From: Apostichopus japonicus
Taxonomy: Eukaryota; Echinodermata; Holothuroidea; Aspidochirotida; Stichopodidae
NCBI RefSeq assembly: GCF_037975245.1
Contig: NC_092571.1
Location: 24,688,564-24,752,563 of the forward strand
Length of the DNA stretch: 64,000 bases
Direction: 5' to 3'
The position numbers and the translations under genes are program-made. Position 1 is the stretch's first letter, and each line of letters starts with the position of its first letter. Shown piece after piece: positions 62,542 through 64,000 of the stretch. Below the pieces are notes generated by a model that saw only the letters and a program-made list of their open reading frames with translations, was not told the DNA's origin and did not search any database.

Positions 62542-63350
62542 GTTTGATAAGGCAGGAGAATGACTTGCCTTCCAGTTTTGTAACAAATTGCAAGTTCCTT
62601 CTTCGTCTCTGTTCTTTAATGGCAAATTCAGCCATTTATTGTCGTGTTTTAAATTAGAACTGCATGTTTCGTTAAAAAAATGTTTCTTCTGGGTGGTGGC
62701 AGAAATCTGGTTTTACCACAAATATATCTAGCATGACCAAACTGGACAATCACACCATATACCACGGCATATATTACCGTTGCCATCAATAATTGGTCAA
62801 TATCTAGCTTGTATCTGCACGTTAAGATATTGTATCTCACTAGTACCGGAGGCCTATACTTGTATTACCCAGTGGCGATTTAAGGATATGTATTAGGATG
62901 TTTGTGAGCCACTCCTTTTTGACAGACAACCCCCTTCCCGTGTTGTTCCTCTCTCCACGAGTTTCTTCTGCAGCCTGCATTCTTACATAACAAACCATAG
63001 CTACAACACTGGTTACCAAAGCTAATATAACGTATGTGACATACAGTTAAGATGAATACCATCCACGTTACCGTTTGTGTTGTTACATTAAGAGTTCACT
63101 TAGCAACGGTGTGATGTTGCTGTTACAAGACCTGGGTAGTTTTTTTCACATGTTTCCTATATGTAGCCCAATGCCAATAAAGAACTTTCAGTGAAGACGG
63201 TATAGCATTTGTTATCAATGGAATAACGTAACTTACACATTGTTTTTCAAAGACTAGCTCCATGATTATATATTGATGATGCTAAAACTAGGGAATAAAC
63301 CGGTTTTCTAAATTAAAGTAACTTCTTCATGATCTTCATATGTTATTTCA
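62542..63350. other. Non-coding region 3' of receptor E
   Basis: Not similar to the 3' flanks of A-D and lacks the SINE and microsatellite. Nothing coding recognised. The receptor E 3' UTR must lie next to 63350. Confidence 0.45.
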
Positions 63351-64000
63351 TCAGCACTGTGTGCTGGTAAATTCTGCAAAATTTGATAACTCAAAATAGT
63401 CATCTTCATTTCGAGTGTCAGAAATGTTGATACCATTCTCATCATCCATCGAATTGTTACTTACTTGCTGCGGTGAGACTTGGCCAGAGGTGGGTTCATT
63501 ATTGCTATGACTAGAACTTCTCTGCCTATTCTTTCGTTTGTTTGGAAGGGCATAGATAGGAGTATCAACAGGCGGTGAATCATACAGGGAATCGGTCTGT
63601 TGAAAGATCGGTGGTGAACGATTCACGAAACTGTAAGAACCAACAGTAGAAATTGTGCTAGGACGTTGGTGCCTCAAATTTACATTTCCAGGCTCTTCCG
63701 AGCTTTCCAAGCTCCCATCGGAGCTGTTAATATCTTCATCGTTAATTTCGACGCGTCTCTCCAGTGGTGATGTCGGTGGCTCCTGTCTGGTTATTTCATT
63801 GTAAATACTGTTATCGTCGAATCCAGCATTATCATTAACATTTTGATTTTGTTTTGAAGTGGTGTCAGAAGTGGGATTTCTTTTTCGACCGTACTTCCTT
63901 ATTATACACCAAATCGCTAGTTGTAAAAGAGCAACGATCAATATTACAACTACTATTGAGAGCACTATAATAACTAACATTAACGTGGTTATACCTCCGC
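63351..64000 (-). CDS. Receptor E: C-terminal part, cut by the window edge
   Basis: Open to the right edge. Encodes the stalk end (GGITT), transmembrane helix (LVIIVLSIVVVILIVALL), a basic stop-transfer and the tail of a fifth paralogue. It is the most diverged copy: SIYNEI and DDYFEL are kept, but the middle motif reads SLYDSP, losing the Leu at +3. It has extra residues (SLESSEEPGN and SNNSMDDE). The transmembrane segment is closest to A. The ectodomain lies outside the window. Confidence 0.85.
   Translation of the reverse strand, partial: GGITTLMLVIIVLSIVVVILIVALLQLAIWCIIRKYGRKRNPTSDTTSKQNQNVNDNAGFDDNSIYNEITRQEPPTSPLERRVEINDEDINSSDGSLESSEEPGNVNLRHQRPSTISTVGSYSFVNRSPPIFQQTDSLYDSPPVDTPIYALPNKRKNRQRSSSHSNNEPTSGQVSPQQVSNNSMDDENGINISDTRNEDDYFELSNFAEFTSTQC

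Overview
This window is animal nuclear DNA. It has AT-rich intergenic and intronic sequence, a split gene with consensus GT-AG introns, tRNA-derived SINEs, many non-autonomous DNA transposons and long micro- and minisatellites. The TMCO4-type gene and the clustered immunoglobulin-domain receptors fit a metazoan. I lean towards a marine invertebrate deuterostome (echinoderm-like), but no single feature in the window proves that.

1-7.3 kb: no gene recognised; contains a TTAA-ended MITE and a tRNA-derived SINE. 7.3-23.5 kb: a complete 13-coding-exon gene on the minus strand, reconstructed here with every splice phase agreeing, encoding a 724-residue TMCO4-like (DUF726, alpha/beta-hydrolase-fold) membrane protein. 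Its introns hold a 31-bp minisatellite that carries copies of the intron's own splice donor, two hAT-like insertions with 8-bp target-site duplications, a TTAA-ended MITE and SINE copies. 23.5-31.6 kb: gene-free and repeat-rich, with five hAT-like elements nested inside one another (25.25-28.82 kb) and a foldback structure with a 44-bp perfect palindrome (29.0-29.3 kb).

31.6-64 kb: a tandem array of minus-strand paralogues A (33.2-34.8 kb), B (41.3-43.0), C (50.4-52.1), D (56.2-57.8, frameshifted pseudogene) and E (63.35 to the right edge, partial). Intact copies are apparently intronless and encode a type I membrane protein: signal peptide, three immunoglobulin-like domains, one transmembrane helix and a roughly 175-residue cytoplasmic tail with conserved ITIM/YxxL-like tyrosine motifs. 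Each duplicated unit (5.6-9.5 kb) also carries conserved 5' flank and, except for remnants in C, a 20-bp minisatellite. Units A and B share a 1.93-kb transposon at the same site; C keeps the near-empty site. Different protein segments group the paralogues differently, which indicates gene conversion or unequal exchange. The family looks like a candidate invertebrate innate immune or self-recognition receptor cluster. That role is inferred from architecture only.
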